A stretch of DNA of 64,000 nt from Acidobacteriota bacterium (GTDB taxonomy: Bacteria > Acidobacteriota > Terriglobia > Bryobacterales > Bryobacteraceae): NCBI GenBank assembly GCA_018268935.1, contig JAFDVS010000048.1, positions 28,113 through 92,112 of the forward strand, given 5' to 3'. Under the pieces are notes generated by a model. It was not told the origin of the DNA. It did not search any database and saw nothing but the letters and a program-made list of their open reading frames with translations. Position 1 is the first letter of the stretch. Each line of letters begins with the position of its first letter. The position numbers and the translations under genes were made by a program. Positions 41,534 through 50,312 of the stretch are shown here, piece by piece.

Positions 41534-42709
41534 ATGAGGATATTTTGGGTTTCCTTCATGGCCGCCGTCTGGATGGCGATGCCGGTGTTGGCCGTGGATC
41601 TGCCGGTGATTGCCGATGCTTCGGTGGGCGGCGGTGCGACTCCTTCGGGCGCGCTGCCGAATTTGTTGGTAGGCGGAGGGAACCGGGCGCTGCTGCGGTT
41701 TGAGATGGGCGTGCTGCCGGCGGGGTTGTCAGCGGGGCAGATTGCGAAGGCGACGCTGATTTTTCATGTGAACCGGGTGAATGCGGCTGGGCCGGTGAAG
41801 TTGTCGCTGCTGCAGGGTTCGTTTGCGGAGCCGGCGGTGACGGCTGCGATTGCGCCTCCGGCGGGAGTGCTGGTGGGGACCTATAGCGCTGTGGCGGGGC
41901 CGAATCTGGTGGATGTGACTGGTGTGGTGCAGCAGTGGGTTTCATCGCCTGCGTCGGCGTTCGGGCTGGATTTGTCGGTGGACCCAGCGGCGTCGACGAA
42001 TGTGCAGGTGGACAGCAAGGAGAACATCGCCACGAGTTACGCGGCGGTGATCCGGGTGGTGTTAAGCGGGCCGCCTGGAGTGGCAGGGGCACGGGGAGCG
42101 ACGGGCCCGACGGGGCCGACGGGTCCTGTGGCTCCTTATACCGCGCAGATGCTGGGTGCGATGTGCGATTTATACCGGTTGAACGGGACGACCGCGCCGC
42201 CGGGGTATCCGTGTCCCGACAAGCTGGTTTTTCTCACCGATGGCACGTGGAACGGGATTCTGGGGGGATTGGCAGGCGCGGATGCGAAGTGTGCTTCGGA
42301 GGCGGCGGCGAATGGGAAGACGGGGATTTTCAAGGCCTGGCTTTCGACGGCAACAGTTTCGGCAAGCAGCCGTCTGGTGCATTCGAATCTGCCGTATGTG
42401 CGGCCGGATGGGGTGCGCGTGGCGATGCATTGGGATGATCTGACGGATGGAACACTGCTGAATCCGATTACCGTGACCGCGAGTGGACTCACACTTACCA
42501 GTACCCAGGACGCCGGAACCTGGACGAATACCACTACCTCGGGCGCGACTTACTTAGCGAACGACTGCCAGGGATGGACTGCAAATCCGGAGTTCGGATT
42601 CGGATCGTCGGCGCATGGCGGAATGTTGGGACGTTTAGACAGGTTCTGGACGCAGGATTCGCAAGCCGCGTGCAACTATTACCGGCGGTTGTACTGCTTT
42701 GAGCAATAG
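41534..42709 (+). CDS. Secreted DNRLRE/collagen/endostatin-like protein, paralog 3
   Basis: 391 residues; leader MRIFWVSFMAAVWMAMPVLA. DNRLRE-like domain with DLPVIADASVGG, LPNLLVGGGNRALLRFEMGV and VQVDSKENIATSYAAVIRVV. Seven Gly-X-Y triplets (GARGATGPTGPTGP). Linker cysteines in AMCDLYRLN and YPCPDKLVFLT. The C-terminal domain has GADAKCASEAAANGKTGIFK-AWLS, NDCQGW and ACNYYRRLYCFEQ, keeping all four endostatin-type cysteines. It precedes paralog 4 by 8 bp. Surface role inferred. Confidence 0.85.
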   Translation: MRIFWVSFMAAVWMAMPVLAVDLPVIADASVGGGATPSGALPNLLVGGGNRALLRFEMGVLPAGLSAGQIAKATLIFHVNRVNAAGPVKLSLLQGSFAEPAVTAAIAPPAGVLVGTYSAVAGPNLVDVTGVVQQWVSSPASAFGLDLSVDPAASTNVQVDSKENIATSYAAVIRVVLSGPPGVAGARGATGPTGPTGPVAPYTAQMLGAMCDLYRLNGTTAPPGYPCPDKLVFLTDGTWNGILGGLAGADAKCASEAAANGKTGIFKAWLSTATVSASSRLVHSNLPYVRPDGVRVAMHWDDLTDGTLLNPITVTASGLTLTSTQDAGTWTNTTTSGATYLANDCQGWTANPEFGFGSSAHGGMLGRLDRFWTQDSQAACNYYRRLYCFEQ

Positions 42710-42717
42710 GAGGCGAC

Positions 42718-43863
42718 ATGAAGAGACTGATCGCCGGTTGGGCAATTGCGATGGCGAGTGCGGCCTGGGGGCTGGATTTGCCGGTGGTGGCGGACGTTAC
42801 GGTGGGCTCGGTGCAGGGTGGGGCGCTGCCGAATCTGACGGTAGGCGGAGGCAGCCGGGTGCTGCTGCGCTTCGGCGTGGGGGTGATGCCTTTGACGGTG
42901 ACGCCTTCGCAGGTGATGAAGGCGACGCTGATGATTCATGTGAACCGGATGGGCGCCGGCGGGCCGGTGCAGGTGGCGCAGTTGCTGGGGCCGTTTGAGG
43001 AGATGACGGTGATGGCGGCGGATGCTCCGGGCGTGGGTTCGGTGCTGTCGACGATGAATCCGGCGGTGGGCTGGAATGTGGTGGATGTGACATCGCTGGT
43101 GCAGCAGTGGGTGGCAGCGCCGGGAGCGGCGTTTGGCGTGGAGTTGACTGTGCCCAGCGGGTCGGCGGCGCAGGTGTTGGTGGATAGCAAGGAGAACACG
43201 CAGACGAGCCATCCGGCAGTGGTGCGTGTGGTGCTGAACGGGCCCACTGGCGCGGCGGGTTTGGCGGGTTTGACCGGACCGCCGGGGCCGACGGGCGCGA
43301 TGAATGGGAGCTTTGAGATCGTGGCGGCGGCGATGTGCGATTTGTACAAGCAGAAAGGTCTGGCCGTGCCCGCGGGGATTTCCTGCCCTTCGAAGGTGGC
43401 GTTTGTGACGGTGGGAATGTTCAACGGGAACCTGGGTGGTGTAGCAGGGGCCGATGCACAGTGCCAGAACGAGGCGGCGCGGGCGGGGTTGAGCGGAATG
43501 TTCAAGGCCTGGCTTTCGACAGCGGCGAGTCCGGCGGCGGCACGGCTGACGCATTCTGAGGTGCCGTATCTGAAGCGGGACGGGGTCCAGGTGGCGTTCA
43601 ACTGGACCGATTTGACGGATGGAACGATCTATAAAGGGATCCAAGTGACGGCAGCGGGGACGGGTGTGTCGCTGACGAGCGGGGTTTGGACGGGGACGCT
43701 GACGAACGGAAACGCGGAAGCGAAGAATTGCGTCAATTGGACGGACGCGTCGGCGGGGCAGGCGGGGCTGAACGGGATTGTGTCGGGTTTGGGAGGGACG
43801 TGGACGGACAATGGGGCGGCGAGTTGCAGCACGTTCCGAAGGTTGTATTGTTTGGAGCAGTAG
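42718..43863 (+). CDS. Secreted DNRLRE/collagen/endostatin-like protein, paralog 4
   Basis: 381 residues, the shortest paralog; leader MKRLIAGWAIAMASAAWG. DNRLRE-like part: DLPVVADVTVGSVQ, LPNLTVGGGSRVLLRFGVGV and VLVDSKENTQTSHPAVVRVV. Seven Gly-X-Y triplets (GLAGLTGPPGPTGA). Cysteine linker AMCDLYKQK...SCPSKVAFVT. The C-terminal domain keeps GADAQCQNEAARAGLSGMFK-AWLS, KNCVNW and SCSTFRRLYCLEQ. A ribosome binding site AGGAGG lies just before the ATG, overlapping the end of paralog 3. A good extended -10 promoter for the next gene lies immediately after it. Confidence 0.85.
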   Translation: MKRLIAGWAIAMASAAWGLDLPVVADVTVGSVQGGALPNLTVGGGSRVLLRFGVGVMPLTVTPSQVMKATLMIHVNRMGAGGPVQVAQLLGPFEEMTVMAADAPGVGSVLSTMNPAVGWNVVDVTSLVQQWVAAPGAAFGVELTVPSGSAAQVLVDSKENTQTSHPAVVRVVLNGPTGAAGLAGLTGPPGPTGAMNGSFEIVAAAMCDLYKQKGLAVPAGISCPSKVAFVTVGMFNGNLGGVAGADAQCQNEAARAGLSGMFKAWLSTAASPAAARLTHSEVPYLKRDGVQVAFNWTDLTDGTIYKGIQVTAAGTGVSLTSGVWTGTLTNGNAEAKNCVNWTDASAGQAGLNGIVSGLGGTWTDNGAASCSTFRRLYCLEQ

Positions 43864-43884
43864 GCAAGAAGGGAATGCACGTTT

Positions 43885-43893
43885 TGGTATAAT
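43885..43893 (+). promoter_or_regulatory. Extended -10 promoter of the aldolase/dehydrogenase gene
   Basis: TGGTATAAT (TGn plus perfect TATAAT at 43888-43893) lies 52 bp upstream of ATG 43946. The -35 region (CAAGAA at 43865-43870) is poor, which fits an extended -10 promoter. Confidence 0.6.
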
Positions 43894-43945
43894 AAAAGTC
43901 TGCCCGCTGACCACGGCTATTTACTCCTTTTTTAACCAAAACGTA

Positions 43946-46141
43946 ATGTTGAAATACCTGCGAGATTTGTGGAATGACTCCGACGCTGCCTCTTTGGGCG
44001 GCCAACTGGAACTGCTGCGCTACCGCTCGAATTTATTGGGCGCCGATTTGCGCATTACGAATTTCGGTGGTGGAAACACCAGCTCGAAATATGAGGTAAT
44101 CGATCCGCTCACCGGGAAGACCACCCGCGTGATGGCGGTGAAGGGGAGCGGGGGCGACCTTGGCTCAATCACCACGGGCGGATTCGCGGTGCTGTACATG
44201 GACCGGCTGCTGGCGCTCGAAGGCGTCTACAAGGGCGAAGCGTTTGAGGATGACATGGTGGGTTTGTACCCGTCGTGTTCGTTCGCGGGGAATACGGTGG
44301 CGGCGTCGATTGACACTCCGCTGCACGGCTTTCTGCCGTTCGATCATGTGGACCATCTGCATCCGGACTGGGCCATCGCGATGGCGGCGAGCCGCAACGG
44401 CAAAGAGAAGATGGAAGAGTTCAACGCGCGCTTTGGCCACAAGCTGGTGTGGCTGCCGTGGCAACGGCCGGGCTTTGAGCTGGGGCTGATGCTGCGCGCG
44501 GCGGTGGAAGCGAATCCGGGTTGCGACGGGATTGTGCTGGGCAGCCATGGGTTGTTTACGTGGGGCAATACGCAGCGCGAATCGTATTTAAGCAGCGTGA
44601 CGATCATCGACCAATTGGGCGAGTTTGTGACGGAGCATGCGGCGGGCAAGAAGGTTTTCGGCGGGTTGCAGGTTCAGGCGCGGGAAGATGCTTCCGCGGT
44701 GATGGCGGCGATTTTGCCGAAGCTGCGCGGGCGCGTGGGTTCTGCGAAGCGCTCCATCGCTCACTTTGATGGCGCGGATGAGGCTTTGGCGTTTATCGGG
44801 TCGAAGGACGCGAAGAAGCTGGCGTCGCTGGGGACAAGCTGCCCCGATCACTTCCTGCGGACGCGTATTTCGCCGATGCTGGTGGATTGGAATCCGCAGA
44901 CGGGTGATGTGGCTGGGTTGGAGAAGGCGATTGACGCGGGGTTGGAGCAATACCGGAAGGATTACAAGGCTTACTACGAGGCGTTTGCCGAGCCCGATTC
45001 GCCGGGCTTGCGCGATCAGAATCCGACGGTGGTGCTGATTCCGGGCGTGGGGATGGTGAGCTTCGGACGGTCAAAGAAAGAAGCTCGGATTACGGGCGAG
45101 TTTTACCGCAATGCGATCCGGGTGATGATGGGCGCGACGGGGATGGAAGGGAAAGAGAAGCCTGCCGATCCGCTGCCGCATGCGAAGGACCCGGCGCGGG
45201 CGGGGGATTTCACGAGCTTCAAGAATTACGTGGCGCTGCCGCGGCGCGAAGCGTTCCGGATTGAGTACTGGGCGCTGGAAGAAGCGAAGCTGCGGCGGAT
45301 GCCCGCGGAGAAGGAATTCAGCCGGCGGATCATTCTGGTGGTAGGCGGCGGGAGCGGGATTGGGCGTGCGTCGGCGCTGCGGCTGGCGGCGGAAGGCGCG
45401 CACCTGATGATCGCCGATATCAAGGCTGAGGCCGCTGCGGAGACGGCTGCGCTGTGCGCGAAGTTCGACAAGGAAGCCGTGGCGTCGTGCGCGATTGATT
45501 TGCGCAATCGCGAGTCGGTGTCGGCGGCGATGGCGGCCACGGTGGCGCAGTTCGGCGGGCTGGATGGCGTAATTAATACGGCGGCGATTTTTATTCCACC
45601 GGATGCGAATGGCGATATTCCGGAAGATCACTGGCGGCTGACGTTTGATGTGAATGTGACGGGAAATTATATTCTGGCGAAGGAAGCGCAGAAGATTTTC
45701 TCCGAGCAGGGCTTGCCTGCGGTGATTGTGCTGACGAGCTCAGCGAATGCGGTGGTGCCGAAGAAGGGGAGCGAAGCGTACGACGTGAGCAAGACCGCGG
45801 TGAACCATTTGATTGGGGAACTGGCTGTGGGATTGGCTCCGCTGACGCGTGTGAATGGGATTGCTCCGGCGACGGTGGTGGCGGGATCGACGATGTTCCC
45901 TCGCGATCGCGTGATTTCGTCGCTCACGAAGTATGGGATCGGGTTTGCGGAAAGCGATTCGACGGAGGAACTGCGGAATAAGCTGGCGCAGTTCTATGCG
46001 AGCCGCACGCTGCTGAAGAATCCGATTCTGCCGGAGCACTGCGCGGACGCGATTGTGTGGCTGGCGAGCGACCGGAGCGCGCGGACTACGGGGAATGTGA
46101 TTCCGGTGGACGCGGGATTGTCAGAGGCGTTTCTGCGGTAG
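43946..46141 (+). CDS. Bifunctional rhamnulose-phosphate aldolase/short-chain dehydrogenase-like protein
   Basis: 731 residues from ATG 43946 (MLKYLRDLWNDSDAASLGGQ). Residues 1-440 are a class II aldolase/adducin domain with zinc ligands in DHVDHLHPDWA and GIVLGSHGLFTWGNT. Residues from about 465 form a short-chain dehydrogenase with NAD-binding VVGGGSGIGRASALRL and catalytic YDVSKTAVNHL. This fusion is known in bacterial rhamnose catabolism (RhaD/RhaE type), splitting rhamnulose-1-phosphate to DHAP and lactaldehyde and oxidising the latter. Kinase and isomerase genes are not adjacent. Start supported by the upstream extended -10 promoter. Confidence 0.88.
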   Translation: MLKYLRDLWNDSDAASLGGQLELLRYRSNLLGADLRITNFGGGNTSSKYEVIDPLTGKTTRVMAVKGSGGDLGSITTGGFAVLYMDRLLALEGVYKGEAFEDDMVGLYPSCSFAGNTVAASIDTPLHGFLPFDHVDHLHPDWAIAMAASRNGKEKMEEFNARFGHKLVWLPWQRPGFELGLMLRAAVEANPGCDGIVLGSHGLFTWGNTQRESYLSSVTIIDQLGEFVTEHAAGKKVFGGLQVQAREDASAVMAAILPKLRGRVGSAKRSIAHFDGADEALAFIGSKDAKKLASLGTSCPDHFLRTRISPMLVDWNPQTGDVAGLEKAIDAGLEQYRKDYKAYYEAFAEPDSPGLRDQNPTVVLIPGVGMVSFGRSKKEARITGEFYRNAIRVMMGATGMEGKEKPADPLPHAKDPARAGDFTSFKNYVALPRREAFRIEYWALEEAKLRRMPAEKEFSRRIILVVGGGSGIGRASALRLAAEGAHLMIADIKAEAAAETAALCAKFDKEAVASCAIDLRNRESVSAAMAATVAQFGGLDGVINTAAIFIPPDANGDIPEDHWRLTFDVNVTGNYILAKEAQKIFSEQGLPAVIVLTSSANAVVPKKGSEAYDVSKTAVNHLIGELAVGLAPLTRVNGIAPATVVAGSTMFPRDRVISSLTKYGIGFAESDSTEELRNKLAQFYASRTLLKNPILPEHCADAIVWLASDRSARTTGNVIPVDAGLSEAFLR

Positions 46142-46149
46142 TTTGGACG

Positions 46150-47190
46150 CTATCGAAAGGCGGCTTGAAAGCTCCTGATTCTCTGCTGGTAGAGTTCGGC
46201 GCAGTTCGTGGCGCCGGTTGCCGGTTGGAGGAACAGGAGCTTTTTCGTTTTGGTTTGATAGCCGAGGGTGGCACATTCGTTGGGCTTGAGTTTTGAGGTG
46301 TCGAGGCCGGCGGCGTCGAACTGAAGGGTTTCCTGTTTGTCTTTGGTGGTGGCGAGGAAGCGCAAGGTTATTCCGTCGCTCGATTGGAACTGGGCGAAAC
46401 GGAATTCGATGGAGGCGGGTTCCTTTTCAAAGCCGAGCGAGGCAGTGTGGGCTTGCTCATGGAGCATGGCGGCAATGGGCGGGATGGTCACGCGGGGTTC
46501 GGTCTTGCGCAGGAATTTTGGGGTGAAGGATTCATAGAGGTCTATGGAGACGGGCTGTGCCAGGGTGGCTAGGTTGAGGCTGCGGTCTCCGTTGGCCATG
46601 GCGAGGCCGAATTTCTCGCTGGCGTTGGTGATGGCGATCGCCTTTGCGCTCTCGAGATAGAGGCTGCGGGTGACCTTGGCGCCGACGACGGAGAAATAGA
46701 CGACGAGGCAGAGCGAGACAGCGAGGGCATCGAACCAGGGGATGCGGCGGTAACGTGAGCTGAGTAACCAACTGGCGGCAATGCCGGTGGCGGCAACGCC
46801 GAGGAACAACGGCCAGGCCGCGGAGATTTGTTGGGAGATCAGGTTGGCGGGTCCGGAGGCGAACTGGACGGCCAAGCCGATCGCGGCCACGAGGGCGAAG
46901 ACGAGAAAGACACCGAAGGTGGTGCGCTGCAAGACGCTTTGTGGGCCGAGGAGGTTCAAGGTGTAGCTGTTGAGTGCTTGCGGTGCAGGGCGGGAGAACG
47001 CGGAGACGAGCGAGGGAACAGCGGCATCGACGGTTTCCCGCCGTGCGGCGAGGCGTGCGTGGTGATCCTGCCAGGCGGCATCGGCGATAGCGTGGAGATC
47101 GAGGTCGTCGAACGCACTGGAGCGCAACCGGCTGGCCTCGATGGCGCGGAGCCTTTCGTCATCGGAACGGGAATAGCGATTCGAATCCAT
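46150..47190 (-). CDS. Membrane protein, last gene of an unknown operon
   Basis: 346 residues. Not recognised. The N-terminal 85 residues are charged and probably cytoplasmic (DERLRAIEASRLRSSAFDDL). Three membrane helices follow (FGVFLVFALVAAIGLAVQFA; AWPLFLGVAATGIAASWLL; FDALAVSLCLVVYFSVVG), then a C-terminal soluble part (about 175-346) that would be extracytoplasmic if the N-terminus is inside (HEQAHTASLGFEKEPASIEF, ITLRFLATTKDKQETLQFD). It follows the 47205-47852 gene by 14 bp, at the end of a transcript that includes a sigma factor. An anti-sigma or sensor role is possible but unsupported by homology. Confidence 0.6.
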   Translation of the reverse strand: MDSNRYSRSDDERLRAIEASRLRSSAFDDLDLHAIADAAWQDHHARLAARRETVDAAVPSLVSAFSRPAPQALNSYTLNLLGPQSVLQRTTFGVFLVFALVAAIGLAVQFASGPANLISQQISAAWPLFLGVAATGIAASWLLSSRYRRIPWFDALAVSLCLVVYFSVVGAKVTRSLYLESAKAIAITNASEKFGLAMANGDRSLNLATLAQPVSIDLYESFTPKFLRKTEPRVTIPPIAAMLHEQAHTASLGFEKEPASIEFRFAQFQSSDGITLRFLATTKDKQETLQFDAAGLDTSKLKPNECATLGYQTKTKKLLFLQPATGATNCAELYQQRIRSFQAAFR

Positions 47191-47204
47191 GGGTTACCTC
47201 AGTG

Positions 47205-47852
47205 TTAGTCGACCAACAACCAGAGATCGATCTGGTCCATGTTGCGGGATTCGATGGCCTGCAACTCGGAACGGGAGAAGCGGGCATCGAGACTTAGTTC
47301 CTCGTAGTAACGGTTCAAGATATCGAGGAAAGACGAGTAGGCCTGATCGAGCGGGAGCAACTGCTGGTTGCCTGGTGGAATTTCTCCGCCGCCGTGATAG
47401 ACAAGAATCCAAAGGACAGACTTGTCGTCTCCGGGGCGCATTTCGGCGAAGTAGGGGAAGAGGAGAAATTTTTTCTCCCAGCGTGAGGCTTCGGCGGCGG
47501 GCATGCGGATGCGGAGGATGCGCCAGAGGCGGATGGACAGGGACTCGGGGCCGGGAATCATGGCGCTGTCGAGAAGGTCGGACCAGAGCGATTGCTGCCA
47601 GGCTGCTTTGGGGTGAGACGGAGCGGCGAAGGAATAGGCCTCGGCGAGAAGGGGTTTGTAGGCGTCGAGCAACTGAAGGGAAAGGGTGCGCTGGCGTTTT
47701 TCGAGGCGGGAGCGGAAGAAGAAGGCCCGGAAGGAATCCCACGGACTCATGATCCAACTGATGGAACTCCAGCGCCCGAGGGTTTGCGAGCATGAGACGA
47801 ACTCCTTTCCGAGCTTTCGCAGGCCGGAGGGGGCCCCGGTTTGTGTGCTCAT
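47205..47852 (-). CDS. Uncharacterised protein between sigma factor and membrane protein
   Basis: 215 residues from ATG 47852 (MSTQTGAPSGLRKLGKEFVS); an upstream start at 47921 would overlap the sigma gene. No family recognised. It contains several Trp- and Arg-rich helices (WIMSPWDSFRAFFFRSRLEK, WQQSLWSDLLDSAMIPGPES, SIRLWRILRIRMPAAEASRW) and an acidic, Tyr-rich end (LNRYYEELSLDARFSRSELQ). No signal peptide and no clear membrane segment. Its conserved-looking position between a sigma factor and a membrane protein suggests a role in that regulatory unit. Confidence 0.55.
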   Translation of the reverse strand: MSTQTGAPSGLRKLGKEFVSCSQTLGRWSSISWIMSPWDSFRAFFFRSRLEKRQRTLSLQLLDAYKPLLAEAYSFAAPSHPKAAWQQSLWSDLLDSAMIPGPESLSIRLWRILRIRMPAAEASRWEKKFLLFPYFAEMRPGDDKSVLWILVYHGGGEIPPGNQQLLPLDQAYSSFLDILNRYYEELSLDARFSRSELQAIESRNMDQIDLWLLVD

Positions 47853-47883
47853 AAGGGAATACGCCCGATGGGGGAATTGTGCG

Positions 47884-48450
47884 TCACATTTTTTCCCTGT
47901 CGCGCAATCGGCGGAGCGCAATGTCTCTGAGTCTGGCTAAGGCTTGCGAGCGCAGCTTACGCACGGCCCCTGGGGAATTGAGGGAAAGCAGAGGGGCGGC
48001 ATCCGTGTCGGAAAGCCCGTCGTAGTAGTAGAGTTCCAGAGCCTGTCGATCCCGTGCTGAGAGTTTATCCAGAAGCGAACCGACGAGCAAGCGCTCGACG
48101 ATGTCCGGCTCGGAGAAGGCGAGGGTAGCCTCATCGAGTTCGGATTGAGGGCGGCGCATGGCGGCGGCGATGGCGTCGGCAGCGATGGAACGGGCGATGG
48201 AGTGGATATAGCCGGGGAAGATGGCGGGGTCGATGGCATCGAGGTGGTCCAGAACCCGGACGATCACCTCCTGACAGAAATCGCGGAATTCGAGGGTTGG
48301 GGGACATTTGCGAAACATGCTGGAGAGCATGGGGCGGAAGCGGCGGAGGAGTTCCTGAATGGCATTGGTAGCGGTGAGACGGTCGGGGTGTTGGAGGTCC
48401 GCGAGCAGTTGCTCGAGCGAGGCGGAGCGGAGATCGCGGTCAGAAGCCAT
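47884..48450 (-). CDS. ECF-like sigma factor
   Basis: 188 residues. Region 2-like: FRDFCQEVIVRVLDHLDAID with AIFPGYIHSIARSIAADAIA. Region 4-like: LDKLSARDRQALELYYYDGL then SDTDAAPLLSLNSPGAVRKL, an HTH. It starts inside the 3' end of the metallophosphoesterase gene (11 bp overlap), so the two are translationally coupled. The sequence is divergent from the other two sigma factors in the window. Target promoters are unknown. Confidence 0.8.
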   Translation of the reverse strand: MASDRDLRSASLEQLLADLQHPDRLTATNAIQELLRRFRPMLSSMFRKCPPTLEFRDFCQEVIVRVLDHLDAIDPAIFPGYIHSIARSIAADAIAAAMRRPQSELDEATLAFSEPDIVERLLVGSLLDKLSARDRQALELYYYDGLSDTDAAPLLSLNSPGAVRKLRSQALARLRDIALRRLRDREKM

Positions 48451-49630
48451 TGGAGCATCTCACGAATTCGTAGGCGGGGAGGCGAAGATCCTGCCGCTCG
48501 CGGAGTGACCAAAGGATGACGATGCAGCCTTCGGTCATGCTGTGGAAATGGGAGAAGTCGCCACCGCGGTTGACGCGGGCATGGACCCTGCGCCAGGTTC
48601 CCGTGTTGCAGTAGACGGGAGTGCCGCTGGCGCTGGTGGATACCGAGATGGGCTGATGCTCAGGGAGATGGGTGTGGCCGCAAAGCAGGAAGCGGCAACC
48701 GGAGGCGTTGAGGTGGCTGTGGGCGAGGCGGCTATAGTCTGGGGCTTCTTCAATCCATTCGGGGACGGCATTGGCCATGATGGTGAGAGCCGGGCCGACT
48801 CGCAAGGCCGCATGCTGTAGCTTGTTGAAGCCTGCCTCCTGGCTGAATTTGTCCTTGGGGAGTGTGTAGAGGGATTCGGCGGTTTGCTTGAGGGCGAGAT
48901 TGACGTGGTTGCGCACGGCCTGCTGATTGGCGTGCAGCCGGGATATGTTCCAGTCCAACCATTGGGCGAGGGCTTTCGGCGTTTGCGGGCGCACGTCGTC
49001 GAGTTCATCGAGGAATGGCAGATCCCATGTCTGCTTCGCTTCGACGAGCACGGGCAGGGTGGTGATGAACTCTACCACCATGGCGTCGCCGAAGGGGGAG
49101 ACATGATCGGAGGCGACGCGGTTATAGGGATCCCATTCATGGCCGTGCTTGGCTACGGTTTCATGATCGGTGTCGATCCATGTGCCGCCGGCGAGGAAGA
49201 GGAGTTCGGGGAAGCGGCTTTGGAGGAAGGCTCTGGCGGTATCGCCGTGCGTGCGGAGTAGAGCGTCGTGGTTGCCGTAGACGTAGTGGAGCGCGGCGGG
49301 ATATTCGTTGAGGAGCTTGCGGAGCGGGGCGAAGAAGACTTCTTCGTTGGTGTGGAAAATGCGCTCGGTGACGGCTGCGACGGCAAGGTCGAGTTCGGAT
49401 GCACGGTCACGGTCCCAGGGTTTGAGCGTTTTGGTGGCGCCGCCGGCGAGCCAGGTGTCGGACTTGAGCAATTCGAGGATATCGCCAAGTAGAAGAATTT
49501 GAATCTGGCGCACGCCACGCTCGGCGGCATTGGCACAGATGCGGCGCAACTCGGAGAACAGGCGGGCAGCGATGACGGGATGCATCGCTCTGGCGCATTC
49601 CAGATGAAGGTCGCTGAAGGCAATGATCAA
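48440..49630 (-). CDS. Calcineurin-like metallophosphoesterase
   Basis: 396 residues from a TTG start (IIAFSDLHLECARAMHP). The five metal-binding blocks are visible: FSDLHLE, LLLGDILELL, YVYGNHDALLRTHGDTAR, KHGHEWDPYN and CGHTHLPEH. This is a dinuclear-metal phosphoesterase fold, acting on nucleotides, phosphoproteins or other phosphoesters; the substrate is not predictable. No leader, so cytosolic. It is the first gene of a leftward operon with an ECF-like sigma factor and two unknown proteins, and lies head-to-head with the sigma-kinase pair at 49734. Confidence 0.88.
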   Translation of the reverse strand: MIIAFSDLHLECARAMHPVIAARLFSELRRICANAAERGVRQIQILLLGDILELLKSDTWLAGGATKTLKPWDRDRASELDLAVAAVTERIFHTNEEVFFAPLRKLLNEYPAALHYVYGNHDALLRTHGDTARAFLQSRFPELLFLAGGTWIDTDHETVAKHGHEWDPYNRVASDHVSPFGDAMVVEFITTLPVLVEAKQTWDLPFLDELDDVRPQTPKALAQWLDWNISRLHANQQAVRNHVNLALKQTAESLYTLPKDKFSQEAGFNKLQHAALRVGPALTIMANAVPEWIEEAPDYSRLAHSHLNASGCRFLLCGHTHLPEHQPISVSTSASGTPVYCNTGTWRRVHARVNRGGDFSHFHSMTEGCIVILWSLRERQDLRLPAYEFVRCSNGF

Positions 49631-49733
49631 TCGGAGGCTCCGGCTACCGTCTCAGGATACAGGAGTCGGGCAGGGCGGCAGGAGTTTCGTTTCCCGTTAT
49701 GATAGAGGGAATTCAATTCTGGGAGCGAGTTTG

Positions 49734-50312
49734 ATGCCTCCGGATTGCCACGAAATCACCGGATTTCTTTTGCGGTGGAGCCGAGGGGACTCGTCCGCGC
49801 TGGCGTTGTTGACTCCGCTGGTGTACGGGGAATTACACCGGCTGGCGGCTGCCTACCTCAATGGAGAACGGCACCCGCACACGCTGCAGCCTACGGCGCT
49901 GGTGCATGAGGCGTACGTGCGATTGCTTGGGGGACCGACTCCGGAGTGGGACTCGCGCGAACATTTCTTTGCCTTTTCGTCGCGGCTGATGCGGCAAGTA
50001 TTGGTGGACTACGCGCGGAAGCATCGGGCGGCGAAGCGCGATGGCGGAGTGCGGGTTCTCATCGAGGATAGCGAGCCGGCGATTCCGGCGCCACGGACGG
50101 CGGATATGATTGCGCTCGATACGGCGCTCGATCAATTGGCGGCGTTTGATCCTCGGAAGGCGCGAGCCGTGGAGTTGCGATACTTTGCCGGGATGCGGGT
50201 GGAAGAAACGGCGCGGGCGTTGGATGTTTCCATCGCGACGATGCGGCGGGAGTTGCGCCTGGCCGAGGCGTGGCTGCACCGGGCGATGTCGGGGGAGGGG
50301 GCGCAGCAATGA
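49734..50312 (+). CDS. ECF sigma factor (TIGR02999-like)
   Basis: 192 residues from ATG 49734 (MPPDCHEITGFLLRWSRGDS); a GGGAGCG motif lies upstream. LQPTALVHEAYVRLLGGPTP is the hallmark of the sigma-70 group annotated as TIGR02999, common in Acidobacteriota and Planctomycetes. Region 2: REHFFAFSSRLMRQVLVDYA. Region 4: FDPRKARAVELRYFAGMRVE with ARALDVSIATMRRELRLAEA. The stop overlaps the kinase start (ATGA), a standard pairing in which the kinase may regulate the sigma factor. Confidence 0.9.
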   Translation: MPPDCHEITGFLLRWSRGDSSALALLTPLVYGELHRLAAAYLNGERHPHTLQPTALVHEAYVRLLGGPTPEWDSREHFFAFSSRLMRQVLVDYARKHRAAKRDGGVRVLIEDSEPAIPAPRTADMIALDTALDQLAAFDPRKARAVELRYFAGMRVEETARALDVSIATMRRELRLAEAWLHRAMSGEGAQQ

